DNA from: Kangiella marina
GTDB taxonomy: Bacteria; Pseudomonadota; Gammaproteobacteria; Enterobacterales; Kangiellaceae
Length of the DNA: 64,000 nucleotides
Reading direction: 5' to 3'
NCBI RefSeq assembly: GCF_039541235.1
Contig: NZ_BAABFV010000001.1
Location: 124,001 to 188,000 of the forward strand
The notes under the pieces are model-generated. The model worked only from the letters and a program-made list of their open reading frames with translations. It had not been told where the DNA came from and ran no database searches. Made by a program: the position numbers and the translations under genes. Every line of letters starts with the position of its first letter. Position 1 is the first letter of the stretch. Of this stretch, positions 45,666 to 56,400 are shown piece by piece.

Positions 45666-47855
45666 TTAGATATCAGTGTTACTCTTCTCAAAAGCTGCGA
45701 TTAACTCAGGCTTTGACTTAATGGTAATCAAGTCAGCGAGAATGTTTGCAGCTTCTTTCAATAACACATCAGGCTCATCTTCTTTGTTTTCATCTTCAGC
45801 TGTCTCAGCTTCTGATTCTGCTTCTTTTTCCAGCTCTGCCAAAGGCTCTAAGCCTTGCAGTTTACGCTTGATATTCTCACGCTTAAGACGTAACTCATCA
45901 TTTTTTTGCTGTTTCGCAAGTCGAGTCTCATAGTTCAATGACACTAACTTGTTGTCACGCTCAACTTTGGCACGCTCAATATCATCAACAAAGAAAGAGA
46001 ATTCTTCATTGCTTTCTTTGCGCTTCTCATGACGAAACTGTAGGTACGGCATAAACTGATCTAGCGTTCCAGCAGGTTGAAACTCTGCTGTTTTTATCGT
46101 ATCCCACGTCAAAGCATTGTCGTAGGCACTTTCACCATATTTTTCAGGATCAAAGATGGTCGGGAACTTGATATCAGGCTGCACACCTTTATTTTGAGTA
46201 CTCGCGCCTGTCACACGGTAGTACTTTTCGACAGTAAGCTTTAATGCACCAACGTTAAGCTCAGGGTTGCGTAAGTAGCGATTTAAATCCGCAACGCTTT
46301 GCACCGTCCCTTTACCAAAAGTATTTTCACCAATGATGAGGCCACGCCCATAATCCTGAATGGCACCGGCAAAGATTTCAGAGGCTGAAGCGCTAGAACC
46401 ATTAACCATTACCGCTAAAGGCCCATTGTACAGCGACACGCCATCATCATCTTCGAGCACTCGCAATTGACCACCACTGCTTTGCCCTTGAACCACGGGG
46501 CCTTTATCAATAAAGAGGCCAACCAAGTCAACAACTTCGCTGAGTGAACCACCGCCATTGTTACGAAGGTCGATAATCAAACCGTCAATCGAGTCTTTTT
46601 TCTTTAACTCAGTAATTAAGCGCGCCACATCTTCGGTAGTGCTGGTTATATTGTTCCCTTCTTCACCATCACGAGCCGCAGCTTCAGAGTAAAACGACGG
46701 TAACTCGATAACTCCTAAATTAAATTTTTCACCGTTCTGCTCTACTTCAATGGTGTCCGATTTCGCAGCTTGGTCTTCAAGCTTAATCTCTTCGCGAACG
46801 ATTCTGACCACTTTCGGCATACCATCACCCGCTTCGGTGAAAGGGATAATTTGTAACCGTACTATGGTACCCGCTTCGCCTCGAATCAAGTCGACAACAT
46901 CATCATTTCTCCAACCAATCACATCGACCATATCACCTTTATCACCTTGAGCGACGCCAATGATCTTGTCATTCTTGTGGATTTGGCCGGATTTTTGCGC
47001 AGGACCTTTATTCACGACTGAGACAATTTTGGTAAACTGATCTTCTTGTGTCAGTACAGCGCCAATGCCTTGTAACTTTAAGCTCATGTTAATGGCAAAG
47101 TTCTCAAATCGGCGCGGCGTGTAATAGGTAGTATGCGGATCAATTGCCGAGCTGACCGCATTCATGAAATAACCAAAGACATCTTCGCTGTTGGATTGAG
47201 ATAACCGGCGGATCGCAGAACGATAACGGCTTTTTAACTTGTCTTTAATTTCTTCATCCGTTTGTTCGGCAAGCTTTAGATTCAAGGCATCATTTTTGAC
47301 ACGCTTACGCCAAATGCCATTCAACTCTTCTTCACTTTTCGCCCAATCTGCTTCTGTACGGTCATAGGCAAAAGTTTCATCTTCATCGAATGTAATCGGC
47401 TTTTCTAACAACTCCAGAGCGTATTTGTATCGCTCACGGAAACGCTCTTCAAATATTTCAAAGAATGAGTAAGCCATCTCAAGCTTGCCGGTTCTAAGCG
47501 CATCATCGAACTTATCTTCATAAACTGATAACTGTTCAATATCGCTCTGATAAAAATAACTACGATTTGGATCAAAAGTCTTTATAAGCTGCTTAAAGGT
47601 TTCTTTTGATAATTCATCATCAAATTTGGGGTGTGAATAGTGGCTTTGCATTAATAAAAATGCCACCAAGCGTCCTGTCTCGCGGAACTTCGTTTCCGGC
47701 TCCATCCCCATACTGGCTGGAGCTGGGAAAGAATATTCTTCCTCTTGAAGCTGTGTCTCAGATTGGTTTGATGCCTTATCTGCGCCAGTATCTGCTACTG
47801 ATGCAAATGAAATGCTTAACGTGAATACGGCTAGTAACCATTTTTTATCTATCAT
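45666..47855 (-). CDS. prc: Carboxy-terminal (tail-specific) protease
   Basis: 729 residues with a signal peptide (MIDKKWLLAVFTLSISFASV). N-terminal DUF3340-type helical region, a PDZ domain (about 245-335, SLKLQGIGAVL onwards), then the S41 protease domain with the Ser of NGSSASASEIF and the Lys of ENTFGKGTVQ forming the Ser-Lys dyad, and a C-terminal helical domain rich in Glu/Lys. Prc is periplasmic and cleaves proteins at hydrophobic C-termini, including PBP3 and cell-wall hydrolases with NlpI. Length is slightly above that of E. coli Prc (682). Confidence 0.95.
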   Translation of the reverse strand: MIDKKWLLAVFTLSISFASVADTGADKASNQSETQLQEEEYSFPAPASMGMEPETKFRETGRLVAFLLMQSHYSHPKFDDELSKETFKQLIKTFDPNRSYFYQSDIEQLSVYEDKFDDALRTGKLEMAYSFFEIFEERFRERYKYALELLEKPITFDEDETFAYDRTEADWAKSEEELNGIWRKRVKNDALNLKLAEQTDEEIKDKLKSRYRSAIRRLSQSNSEDVFGYFMNAVSSAIDPHTTYYTPRRFENFAINMSLKLQGIGAVLTQEDQFTKIVSVVNKGPAQKSGQIHKNDKIIGVAQGDKGDMVDVIGWRNDDVVDLIRGEAGTIVRLQIIPFTEAGDGMPKVVRIVREEIKLEDQAAKSDTIEVEQNGEKFNLGVIELPSFYSEAAARDGEEGNNITSTTEDVARLITELKKKDSIDGLIIDLRNNGGGSLSEVVDLVGLFIDKGPVVQGQSSGGQLRVLEDDDGVSLYNGPLAVMVNGSSASASEIFAGAIQDYGRGLIIGENTFGKGTVQSVADLNRYLRNPELNVGALKLTVEKYYRVTGASTQNKGVQPDIKFPTIFDPEKYGESAYDNALTWDTIKTAEFQPAGTLDQFMPYLQFRHEKRKESNEEFSFFVDDIERAKVERDNKLVSLNYETRLAKQQKNDELRLKRENIKRKLQGLEPLAELEKEAESEAETAEDENKEDEPDVLLKEAANILADLITIKSKPELIAAFEKSNTDI

Positions 47856-47979
47856 TCATTAACCTTTGTGTTTGCCACCGTCTTTCTTAATAGACTTTCT
47901 TACCTTCCTAAGGTTGCGTAAATTTACGTAAAATACAAGCCTTAGAGTGTTAAAAAGTGTGATTCCAGCCTTTCTTGTA

Positions 47980-48010
47980 CAAAAAAAGAGCCACAAGGAC
48001 TCTTTTTTGT
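47980..48010 (-). terminator. Terminator of the glutaryl-CoA dehydrogenase gene
   Basis: A/G-rich left arm CAAAAAAAGAG pairs with CTCTTTTTTG around a short loop, with a T-run on the minus strand. It is 25 bases beyond the dehydrogenase stop codon. Confidence 0.75.
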
Positions 48011-48034
48011 ATGAAATTCAAGCACTTTGACAGT

Positions 48035-49213
48035 TTACATAAAAGCCTGAATACCGGTCTGTGAACGACCAAGAATTAACGCATGGATGTCATGGGTCCC
48101 TTCATAGGTGTTGACTGCCTCTAAATTCATGGCGTGACGAATAACATGGAACTCATCACAAATACCGTTACCGCCGTGCATATCACGAGCCATACGAGCG
48201 ATATCTAGAGCTTTACCGCAGGAATTACGCTTAACCAGCGAAATCATTTCTGGTGCAAAACGTTTCTCATCCATCAAGCGCCCTACACGGAGAGCCGCTT
48301 GTAATGCAATGGTGATCTCGGTTTGCATGTCTGCCAGTTTCTTTTGGAATAACTGGGTCGATGCTAATGGCTTGTTGAACTGCTTACGATCCAAACCGTA
48401 TTGACGCGCAGCATGCCAGCAGAACTCAGCAGCGCCCATAGCACCCCAAGCAATACCGTATCGAGCACGGTTCAAGCAGCCGAACGGCCCTCGTAAACCT
48501 CTAACCTCAGGGAACATGTTTTCTTCAGGGACAAAAACTCCATCCATCACGATTTCGCCTGTGGTTGAAGCGCGTAGCGAGAATTTGCCATCAATTTTTG
48601 GAGCCGACAAACCTTCCATGCCCTTTTCGAGGACAAAACCACGGATATCGCCTTCATCATCTTTACCCCAAACCACAAAAACGTCTGCAATCGGCGAGTT
48701 GGTGATCCACATTTTTGTGCCGCTCACTGAATAACCACCTTCTACTTTCTTGGCGCGGGTTTTCATGCTTGCAGGATCTGAACCGGAATCAGGCTCAGTC
48801 AAACCAAAACAACCGACCCACTCGCCTGTAGCGAGCTTGGGTAGATATTTTTCTTTTTGTGCTTCAGTGCCATACTCATTGATTGGGTGCATCACTAAGC
48901 TTGATTGTACTGATAAAGCCGAACGGTAACCTGAGTCAACGCGCTCTACTTCACGCGCGACAAGACCGTAAGCAACGTAAGATGCGCCAGCACAGCCATA
49001 GCCATCAATCGTAGAACCTAACAAGCCAAGCTCACCCAACTCGTTCATGATTTCACGATGGAAGTGCTCGTGGCGATTAGCTTCAAGGACACGAGGCATC
49101 AACTTGTTTTGGCAATAGTCGCGAGCAGTATCACGGATCAGCCTTTCTTCTTCAGTCAGCTGGTCGTCTAGGAGCAGGATGTCATCCCAATGTTCTAATA
49201 AGGCTTTAGACAT
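48035..49213 (-). CDS. gcdH: Glutaryl-CoA dehydrogenase
   Basis: 392 residues from ATG at 49213. The frame stays open further upstream, but a hairpin terminator of the preceding gene lies in that stretch and the family start [20 protein letters not shown] fits here. The catalytic base is the Glu of [16 protein letters not shown], and the FAD/substrate segments [14 protein letters not shown] and [14 protein letters not shown] are diagnostic of GcdH rather than other acyl-CoA dehydrogenases. It oxidises and decarboxylates glutaryl-CoA to crotonyl-CoA in lysine/tryptophan breakdown. Single gene flanked by terminators. Confidence 0.92.
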   Translation of the reverse strand: MSKALLEHWDDILLLDDQLTEEERLIRDTARDYCQNKLMPRVLEANRHEHFHREIMNELGELGLLGSTIDGYGCAGASYVAYGLVAREVERVDSGYRSALSVQSSLVMHPINEYGTEAQKEKYLPKLATGEWVGCFGLTEPDSGSDPASMKTRAKKVEGGYSVSGTKMWITNSPIADVFVVWGKDDEGDIRGFVLEKGMEGLSAPKIDGKFSLRASTTGEIVMDGVFVPEENMFPEVRGLRGPFGCLNRARYGIAWGAMGAAEFCWHAARQYGLDRKQFNKPLASTQLFQKKLADMQTEITIALQAALRVGRLMDEKRFAPEMISLVKRNSCGKALDIARMARDMHGGNGICDEFHVIRHAMNLEAVNTYEGTHDIHALILGRSQTGIQAFM

Positions 49214-49327
49214 ATTCGTTTTGGTTCTAATAAATGTTGAATGGAATATACGCAATCTTAACAAATTTAACCAGTCCATAACTACTGGTCTGATGAGAGT
49301 GTCTTTTAACTGCTTATATTCAGACAA

Positions 49328-49349
49328 AAGCCAGCTCGAAAGCTGGCTT
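49328..49349 (-). terminator. Terminator of the SLH-subtilase gene
   Basis: 9-bp stem AAGCCAGCT / AGCTGGCTT closed by a TTCG loop on the minus strand and followed by TTTTG. It lies 50 bases after the subtilase stop codon and supports the shorter start of gcdH. Confidence 0.75.
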
Positions 49350-49398
49350 GTAAGGAATAAAAAGTCCGTCCTTGGATAAAAGCCTCCCACTGGAGATC

Positions 49399-51873
49399 TT
49401 AATTCATCGACAAGTAATAACGACTCATCGCTACAGCAAATTCAGCGCGTGTCATCAATTCTTGAGGATTGAAATGGGCAATGATAGTCGGTTCTAGATC
49501 GAACGGTCCTTGCTCAATGCTAAAACTCACGCCTAAGACACCTCGATCGATTGCATGCTGTACATAATGCTTCAAACCTTCTGGCACCATGTCTTGATCG
49601 GCAATCACTACGCGCTGATCACGATAAGCAGCCGTTAAATTTTGACCGTCATAGCTTGAATTGACGCCTTCTAAACTGAGCGACTGCATCAGTGAGTATG
49701 CCGCATCAAGCTTGCTGACTTTTCCTTTAGGGTCAAAGCTTGAACCACTGGCGGCCATCACTGGAGACTGAACCTGCGCTCTGTCTTTTAGTGCACTACC
49801 GGTTTGAGTCACGGCATTTACACTCGCTGCTTGTTCAGTTTTAACGTCGGTGAAAACTTTATCTGCGGCGTTGTTCGACTGACGAATACCCGCGCCAAGC
49901 GTTAAGTAATCAGCCATCTGTGCACGCGTGATTAAATTGTCAGGTTTAAAGCCTCTTGAGGTGCTGTCCACTAATTGCTCACTGACCGCATGCTCAATGA
50001 AGCTTTGAGCAGGGTGGCCAACCACATCATCTAAGCCAACAAAACCATCAGTGCGAATCATTTTAATGTTTGTTTCAATAGTGTCAGGCGCTGCATAACC
50101 GTTTGTCGCATCAACTGGGTCAACGTCCATGCCAGAAATGCCGCCAATACCATTAGCTTTAATAGTCCAAGTACCTGCTTCACCTGGAGCCACAACCGCA
50201 ATGTTCTCACCCAATACTGGTAGCGCAATGCTAGAACCATATCGCTTACCTGATGGGCTAAATAACGATAGACCCACGGTGTTATCGGAAACACGAGCAC
50301 TCGCCATCACCAAAGAAATATCGCTTTCAACATTGAAAGTCTCACCCGCATTTTCACCTACTGGCGAAAATGGAACACTTAGCGGAAACTCTCCTGCTAG
50401 CGATGTTAAAGAGCGTGCATTAAAATCACGTTCAATTTTTGTCGTCTGCCCGAAGTCTTGGCTTTCGCTTAACACCGCTTTAACAGCCGCATAGGCATTC
50501 ACGTAACCAGCGCCAGCTTCCCACGGCTCAAGTCCTGGCATATTCGTAGCAGTTTCTTGCAAGATACGCTTAACGTCACGCCAGTCCATAGACGGATTGG
50601 CTTCTAACATTAATGCCACGATGCCTGAAATATGAGGCGCAGACATTGAAGTGCCGCTTGAATGCGTATAGTAAGGAACTTGTGACGCTGGTAATGCTTC
50701 AACATCACCATCAATGCTCAGCCAAGAAGTACTACCTAATGACGCACGAGCTGAAGCAATATCAACACCCGGCGCAGTGATAGTTGGGCGATCGACCCAC
50801 TCAAAAGTCTCACCATCAATCTCAACGGTGCCACCCTTGCCTTTCACACCACGAGAACTAAAGTCAGCTAAGTTACCGTTTTTATCACCCGCAGCCACAG
50901 TCACAACCCATGGTGCTTTTTTAAAGTTACCGGTAATAGTGCCTTCACCGTTGCCAGAGTTACCTGCTGAGAACACCACAATAACGCCATTATCGCTTAA
51001 CTTTTTGGTAATAACGTTGGTTGGGTGATCAGGGTTAAAGTCAGAACCTACATCACCAGTACTGCCGAATGAATTTGAAATAACACGAATGTTATACTCG
51101 AATTTATGGCTTAAGGCGTAGTCAAATCCACCTAGCGTATCGAGGATGAAAAGCCCTGCGCCCGAACCATAACCAATAATTTTTGCACCCGGAGCAACGC
51201 CTTCTTGCTCACCATTAGACATGCTGCCGTTACCGCCGACAGTTCCCGCTACGTGCGTACCGTGACCGCCACCGATATCCGTGTTAGCAACATCTTCTTG
51301 ATAAGTAATTGGTGCAACGTCACTGAAAGAACGAAGGTTCGTTTGAGCCAATACGTTTTGTACAACATGGTTTGGGTATTTCAAATCTGGATGAGTGCCG
51401 TCAACACCAGAGTCATTGACCACAACACCAATACCACGTCCCGAAAATGGTAAGCCTTGGCTACGAAGACTGCTGTCTGCACGCAAACGATCAACGCCTG
51501 TTATTTCAGTAGCACCTTGGTTTTCATAAGAAAGCTCTGAATTGTGCCAAACGGAGCGTACATCATCACGCTCATAAATAGCTTCGATTTGCGACTTGGT
51601 AGCTAACAAACCAATAATCGGTACATTCTGTAAGCTAATACCAGTAGTCACTCCAAGCTGCTCTAAAGCATTTAACTGAAGTGGTGTCGCTGGACCATCA
51701 CCTTCAAACGTGACAATAACCTCAAACACTTCAGCTTCTGATGCTGTAGGTAGCATCTCACTCAATTGAGGACCTAAAGATTTTGCTGACAAGCCTAACG
51801 ATGTTACTCCAAGCCCTGCTGCAAGCATGGCCGCTTGTAACGGTTTTGATTTAAATATTGATGTTTTTTTCAT
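49399..51873 (-). CDS. Secreted S8 subtilase with C-terminal SLH-like repeats
   Basis: 824 residues. Signal peptide about 1-30, an inhibitor-like propeptide to about 125, then the subtilisin domain with D154 ([11 protein letters not shown]), H204 ([10 protein letters not shown]), oxyanion N305 and S409 ([10 protein letters not shown]). After a beta-rich linker (about 480-640), the C-terminus has S-layer-homology-like segments: [12 protein letters not shown]...[10 protein letters not shown] at about 645-690 and [12 protein letters not shown]...[11 protein letters not shown] at the end. It is an extracellular or surface-held protease. A palindromic operator lies 64 bases upstream of the ATG, shared with the second subtilase. 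It is downstream of the LuxR-type regulator operon. Confidence 0.93.
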   Translation of the reverse strand: MKKTSIFKSKPLQAAMLAAGLGVTSLGLSAKSLGPQLSEMLPTASEAEVFEVIVTFEGDGPATPLQLNALEQLGVTTGISLQNVPIIGLLATKSQIEAIYERDDVRSVWHNSELSYENQGATEITGVDRLRADSSLRSQGLPFSGRGIGVVVNDSGVDGTHPDLKYPNHVVQNVLAQTNLRSFSDVAPITYQEDVANTDIGGGHGTHVAGTVGGNGSMSNGEQEGVAPGAKIIGYGSGAGLFILDTLGGFDYALSHKFEYNIRVISNSFGSTGDVGSDFNPDHPTNVITKKLSDNGVIVVFSAGNSGNGEGTITGNFKKAPWVVTVAAGDKNGNLADFSSRGVKGKGGTVEIDGETFEWVDRPTITAPGVDIASARASLGSTSWLSIDGDVEALPASQVPYYTHSSGTSMSAPHISGIVALMLEANPSMDWRDVKRILQETATNMPGLEPWEAGAGYVNAYAAVKAVLSESQDFGQTTKIERDFNARSLTSLAGEFPLSVPFSPVGENAGETFNVESDISLVMASARVSDNTVGLSLFSPSGKRYGSSIALPVLGENIAVVAPGEAGTWTIKANGIGGISGMDVDPVDATNGYAAPDTIETNIKMIRTDGFVGLDDVVGHPAQSFIEHAVSEQLVDSTSRGFKPDNLITRAQMADYLTLGAGIRQSNNAADKVFTDVKTEQAASVNAVTQTGSALKDRAQVQSPVMAASGSSFDPKGKVSKLDAAYSLMQSLSLEGVNSSYDGQNLTAAYRDQRVVIADQDMVPEGLKHYVQHAIDRGVLGVSFSIEQGPFDLEPTIIAHFNPQELMTRAEFAVAMSRYYLSMN

Positions 51874-51936
51874 GTTTTTTCACCCATTTAGTCATTACAA
51901 AATGAGGATGCCATGAAATAAGGGAGGTTGAATATC

Positions 51937-51948
51937 GGGGAAACCCCC
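51937..51948. promoter_or_regulatory. G/C palindrome operator, copy 1 (subtilase 1)
   Basis: GGGG-AAA-CCCCC on the plus strand, GGGGGTTTCCCC toward the gene, 64 bases before the ATG of the subtilase at 49399-51873. The same motif at the same distance precedes the second subtilase. Confidence 0.6.
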
Positions 51949-52015
51949 TAGAATTATGCCTGCTTTTACCTAGTTATGGTGTGGTGTATAAAGTAGCAAG
52001 CTCGCTATTAAAACC

Positions 52016-52045
52016 GTTCAGCACGCACTCTGTTCAGCACGTACT
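52016..52045. repeat. Two-copy 16-base tandem repeat
   Basis: GTTCAGCACG(C/T)ACT occurs at 52016-52029 and 52032-52045, 3 bases beyond the stop of the LuxR-type regulator gene. A simple local duplication; no function seen. Confidence 0.5.
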
Positions 52046-52048
52046 GGT

Positions 52049-52684
52049 TTAAATCAAGAGCTTGTGTTGCGCGGCGTACTTTACCAGCTCTGCCGAATTA
52101 GCCGCATCGAGCTTATCAAGAACTTTACCACGATGGTTTTCCGCAGTTTTAACGCTAATATCCAGTGCTCGCGCAATCTCCTTCGTGGTTTTCCCATCGA
52201 CCACCAAGTGAAACACTTCACGCTCACGTTTGGTTAGATTTTTATAGGGGTCACTCCACTTCTCGGGTTGGGTATATTGATTCGCCAAAACCTGCGCCGC
52301 GTATTGGCTGAAATAACTTTTCCCAGAGGCTAGAGTTTTGACTGCCTGAATAAGTTCTTCGCTGGCGCTATCTTTTAATAAATACCCTGATGCGCCCGCC
52401 CGAACCATATGAATCACATATTCTTCTTCTTCGTGCATGGTCAATACCAGAATTCGACAGTCGGGTAGCTTTTGATGAATCCTTTTCACCACTTCCATAC
52501 CATTCAATTCAGGCATGCTAATATCCACAACAGCAATCTGTGGCTCAAGCTCAAAGGCTTTCTCCACTGCTTCTACGCCATTGGAGGCCTCACCGACGAC
52601 CATGCACTCATCATCTTTGGCTAAGATGCTAACAAGTCCCTGTCTTAAAATCGTATGGTCATCAGCTAATAAAACTCGAATCAT
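52049..52684 (-). CDS. NarL/LuxR-family response regulator
   Basis: 211 residues. Receiver domain 1-120 with D8-D9, acceptor D54 in AVVDISMPELNG and K105 in YLLKDSA; LuxR-type helix-turn-helix at about 145-205 (LTKREREVFHLVVDGKTTKE, then SVKTAENHRGKVLDKL). Binds DNA after phosphorylation, presumably by the histidine kinase encoded just upstream (2 bases apart). NarL-type regulators bind inverted repeats, so it is the natural candidate for the G/C palindromes found before both subtilases and upstream of this operon. Confidence 0.94.
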   Translation of the reverse strand: MIRVLLADDHTILRQGLVSILAKDDECMVVGEASNGVEAVEKAFELEPQIAVVDISMPELNGMEVVKRIHQKLPDCRILVLTMHEEEEYVIHMVRAGASGYLLKDSASEELIQAVKTLASGKSYFSQYAAQVLANQYTQPEKWSDPYKNLTKREREVFHLVVDGKTTKEIARALDISVKTAENHRGKVLDKLDAANSAELVKYAAQHKLLI

Positions 52685-52686
52685 GA

Positions 52687-53415
52687 TTAATGGCTCCCCA
52701 TCAATAACATTTTAATTTCAGCACCTTGATTGGGAGCCGAGTTAATCATCAACTGGCCGCCAAAAGCTGAAACTCTGTCTTGCATCGCAGCCAAACCAAA
52801 TCCATCAGGGCCGAGCGCTTCATCAGTATTCATGCCAATACCATCGTCTTTAATCTTAACCATTAACAAACTCGGCTGGGATACGACCTGAACAATAATT
52901 TGTTCAGCCTCAGCATGTTTAATCGCATTGGTCACTGACTCCTGAACCACTCGAAAAACCAGTGTCTGCGTTTCTTCATCCAGCTCATGATCGAGCTGTG
53001 TTTCAAGCGAGATATCCGCTTTTTCTTCTTCACGCATCACTCGGGTTAACCACTTTAAGGCTGGCTCAAGCCCCAAATCATCAAGAATTCTAGGGCGCAT
53101 GAGTCTTGATATTTTTCGTGTATCGCTTAAAGCCTGTCTCGCTAACTCAAGACTGTCTTTTAGTGATTGCTGTATCTCATCGGAAACGGGATCTTTAGCC
53201 GTCAACTCCAGTTGATTAATTAAAGCCGTTAACAGCTGACCTACGCCATCATGAAGTTCACGAGCGATATGTTTACGCTCATCCTCTTGCACACGCCAAA
53301 CGCGTTTCGCTAGACTGCGCATCTGTGTGTTGCCGCTGGCTAAATTTTCGGCAATTTTATTCTGTTTTAAACTCAGTGCATCAAGGGCTTTACTGATCTC
53401 ATCACTCTTTGTCAT
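52687..53415 (-). CDS. Cytosolic histidine kinase (HisKA_3, NarX-type) without sensor domain
   Basis: 242 residues. After ~40 residues of coiled helix it has the HisKA_3 motif RKHIARELHDGVGQ with H55, then an ATPase domain with VVQESVTNAIKHAEA (N box), DDGIGMN (G1) and DGFGLAAMQDR (G2). There is no membrane segment or sensor domain, so input must come from a partner, most likely the Ser/Thr kinase-TPR protein whose gene overlaps its start by 14 bases. Its target should be the LuxR-type regulator immediately downstream. Confidence 0.93.
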   Translation of the reverse strand: MTKSDEISKALDALSLKQNKIAENLASGNTQMRSLAKRVWRVQEDERKHIARELHDGVGQLLTALINQLELTAKDPVSDEIQQSLKDSLELARQALSDTRKISRLMRPRILDDLGLEPALKWLTRVMREEEKADISLETQLDHELDEETQTLVFRVVQESVTNAIKHAEAEQIIVQVVSQPSLLMVKIKDDGIGMNTDEALGPDGFGLAAMQDRVSAFGGQLMINSAPNQGAEIKMLLMGSH

Positions 53416-56400
53416 TGACTAGCTCCATAAAATCATCGTTCCGGTAGTAACGTCCTTGAAGTGAAATAAGGTTTTGTCTTTGTTGCTCTGATAATTGTTG
53501 TAGTAATTCGGTAAAACTTGCGTGGGCACTTTGAGCATACTCTTTAGATTTTGTCGGTTGATTTTGCAACTGATAGTAAATCGCTTGCAACCTATCAATT
53601 TGATAATGTCGCCAATAGGTACCCACACCACGCTTTAATAGCATCAACTTATCTAAGCTGACTTTGAGAGCATCGACATCCCCCTTCTGGGCACTAATAA
53701 ACCCCATCAAAATAAGCTTTCTCAGCTGGTAATACTTGTGTAAGTCTAAGTCATATTGGCCAAAACTTTTTTGAATACTTTCTACATCAGTATCCACCTG
53801 GTCAGAAATAAGCTTTGCTTCAAGCTGATATATTAAGGTTTCAAGGGCAGCTTTAGCCGTCACTTGAGTGAGCGATGCAGGTTCAGTCTGTACCACCGCT
53901 CTACCCTGGTAACGTTCAAGTCGTGCCGAAAAAGCATCATAAATAAGCTGCTGCGAACGGTTATTTTCTTCCTCGAGCAATGGCAAGATATCTACGAGTA
54001 ACGACTCTGCCTGCTGGTAGTCACCATAAGCGGTAAACCACTCAATGAGCCATAACCCAAACTCTACTTGGCCACGGATATCCTGTCTATCCTTCAGCTC
54101 ACTCTTAATGTCAAAAAGCTGCTCTGTTGGTTGTATGAAGTTACCTTGTAAGAATGCAATTTTAGCCAAGTAAGCTTTGGCCACGATGCTTTCCTCATAA
54201 AGGTTAAGCTCTTGAGCTTTATCTAACGCGGACTGATACATTTGATAAGCTGACTGCCACTGCCCTTTTTGTAACTCAAGCTGAGCCATATTTTCATTAA
54301 CACGTAACACACCTACAGGATCTTCAACTTTTTCGTAGTAAGCCTTTGCTTGTTCCCAGTAGATTGTTGCCTGCTCTACATCCGATAATAAAAAGAAAAT
54401 GTAAGCAACGTTGTTAAGGCTCTCGGCTTTTAACCAATCATCATCCAGCTTCATTCTAATACTGAGTGATGCACGGAATTGCTCCAGTGCCTTGTGGTAC
54501 ATCCCCTGCTCCTCGGCGATAACCCCTAACTCATTAAAGAGATCAGCTTGTTTTACCGAATCATTGCGTGATTGGTTAACTTTTAAAGCTCTTACCAAGC
54601 TGTGCTCGGCCTGTTCGTACTCACCTTTTATTGCGAAGACAGAGGCCAGGTTGGATAAGCTGGTTACAACACCTCTCGTATCATCAGACGCTTCGCGAGA
54701 AGATAGTCCTTGTTGATAATAGTCCAAGGCCATATCGAGCTTGCCTAGCCGATGATAAGCAACACCAAAGGCATTAAGAACATCACCTTCTAACTGAGTA
54801 TTCTTTAACTTCTTTGCCGTTACCAAAGCTTTAACCAAGTAGTTGTCCACGGCCTCCTGTGTGTTTCCTTGCCATATGGATACTTTTGCCAGTTCATACC
54901 AAGCAGAAGGATGGTTTTCGTCTTGGGTGACAATTCGCTCGAGTTGGTTTTGAGCCAGCTCGAATGATTGCTGCTCTGTGTATAGTTGCGCTAACTCAAA
55001 ACGGATATCATGATGGTTTGGTAATTGCTTTAAGATACTCAGGTAGGTTTGAATGGCTTGTTCATAATCCTCGGCTAACAACTGAAGCTCAGCCGTTGTT
55101 CTTTTGTGGGTTAACGAATTCTCCGCAGAGTGCTTAAGCGCTTCAGCGAAAGCTTGTTCCGCCTCTAATACCCCACCAGCTTGAGCTTCCAGTCGTCCCA
55201 ATTGAAACCAACCTTTGGCATAGTCAGGAAGGGTTACCAATAAACTGTTCAGGCGTTCTTTAGCGCGAATCTCTTCTCCTTGCTGCAGTAAGATCCCAAT
55301 CTCAGCAATCGCTTGCAAGTTAACTTGACTGAAGCCAGACTCAGTTGAGTCGATCGTTTCAAGATCGAAGTGTTCCTGAATAGCTTGTATCAGCTGATTA
55401 AAGTCTTTGGACAGCTCATTTTTATTGGAGCTGAACTGCGCAAGAGGTATTACTGTAAGGCTATGACCAGAAACATGAACCAAACGGGCGCTAACTTGAA
55501 ACTGTGTAGGGCCTGTAGGTATAAGCTTGGTGGTCAATAAATAGGGGCTTTGTGTTAAATCACTAACCACCTTAAGTTTAGCGTCATCCAACGGTTGTTG
55601 ATAACCCAGTAAATCCAATGTTCTTCTCGAGCGGTCGAAGCTTACAACACGCAGATTCGAAATTTGTGATAGCTCATCAGAGAGGAGTAATGGTAACCCT
55701 TCTGTTAACCACTCATCTCCTTTTTGAGGTTTGGTTTCGAAAGGCAGCACCACTAAAGATTGATTATTTTCAACAGTACTAGCAGCTGCAACCTCGGCGA
55801 CTCCCTTCCCGCCTGAACCACTCCACCAAAATAAAGTGCCGACACCTAAGATTACAACTGTGGTAATCAGCATCAAAAAAAGTCCGCTTCTTTTAAGCGG
55901 CGAATGGGACGCGCTAGCAGTACTAGAACTCAGTAATTTTTTTACATCGGCGACGCTTTTTGGTCTGGATTCAGCAATGGGCGCAATACAGCGCTGAATG
56001 GTTTCCTGATAACCTGAATATTGCTTTGGTAGTTTAAGCTTACTTGTTGAAAGCTTTTCCTTGATGAGTTCGCTTTGGGTCCTTGACTGATAAGGGGACC
56101 GTCCAACAATAATCTCATGTAAGATTAAGCCAAAAGCATAAATATCAATCGACAACGTAACTTTTCCCGCCTGCAAATATTCAGGTGGCGAATACAAAGG
56201 CGACCCCGCTATCACTCCACTGTTAGCGTCACCAACGGCACTCGCGATACCAAAGTCTGCGATATACAGTTGGTGATTATCATCGATGAGTATGTTCTCA
56301 GGCTTAAGGTCTTTGTGCTTAATTCCTTTCGCCTCAGTCGCTTGAAGAGCTCCCAATATTTGCTCTATAAAACTATTGAGAAGCTCTTTTGAACTGCTAC

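Noticed and set aside
49214-49390. N-terminal extension of the glutaryl-CoA dehydrogenase
   Set aside because: The stretch contains the terminator hairpin of the preceding gene and encodes nothing like GcdH; the family start is at 49213.
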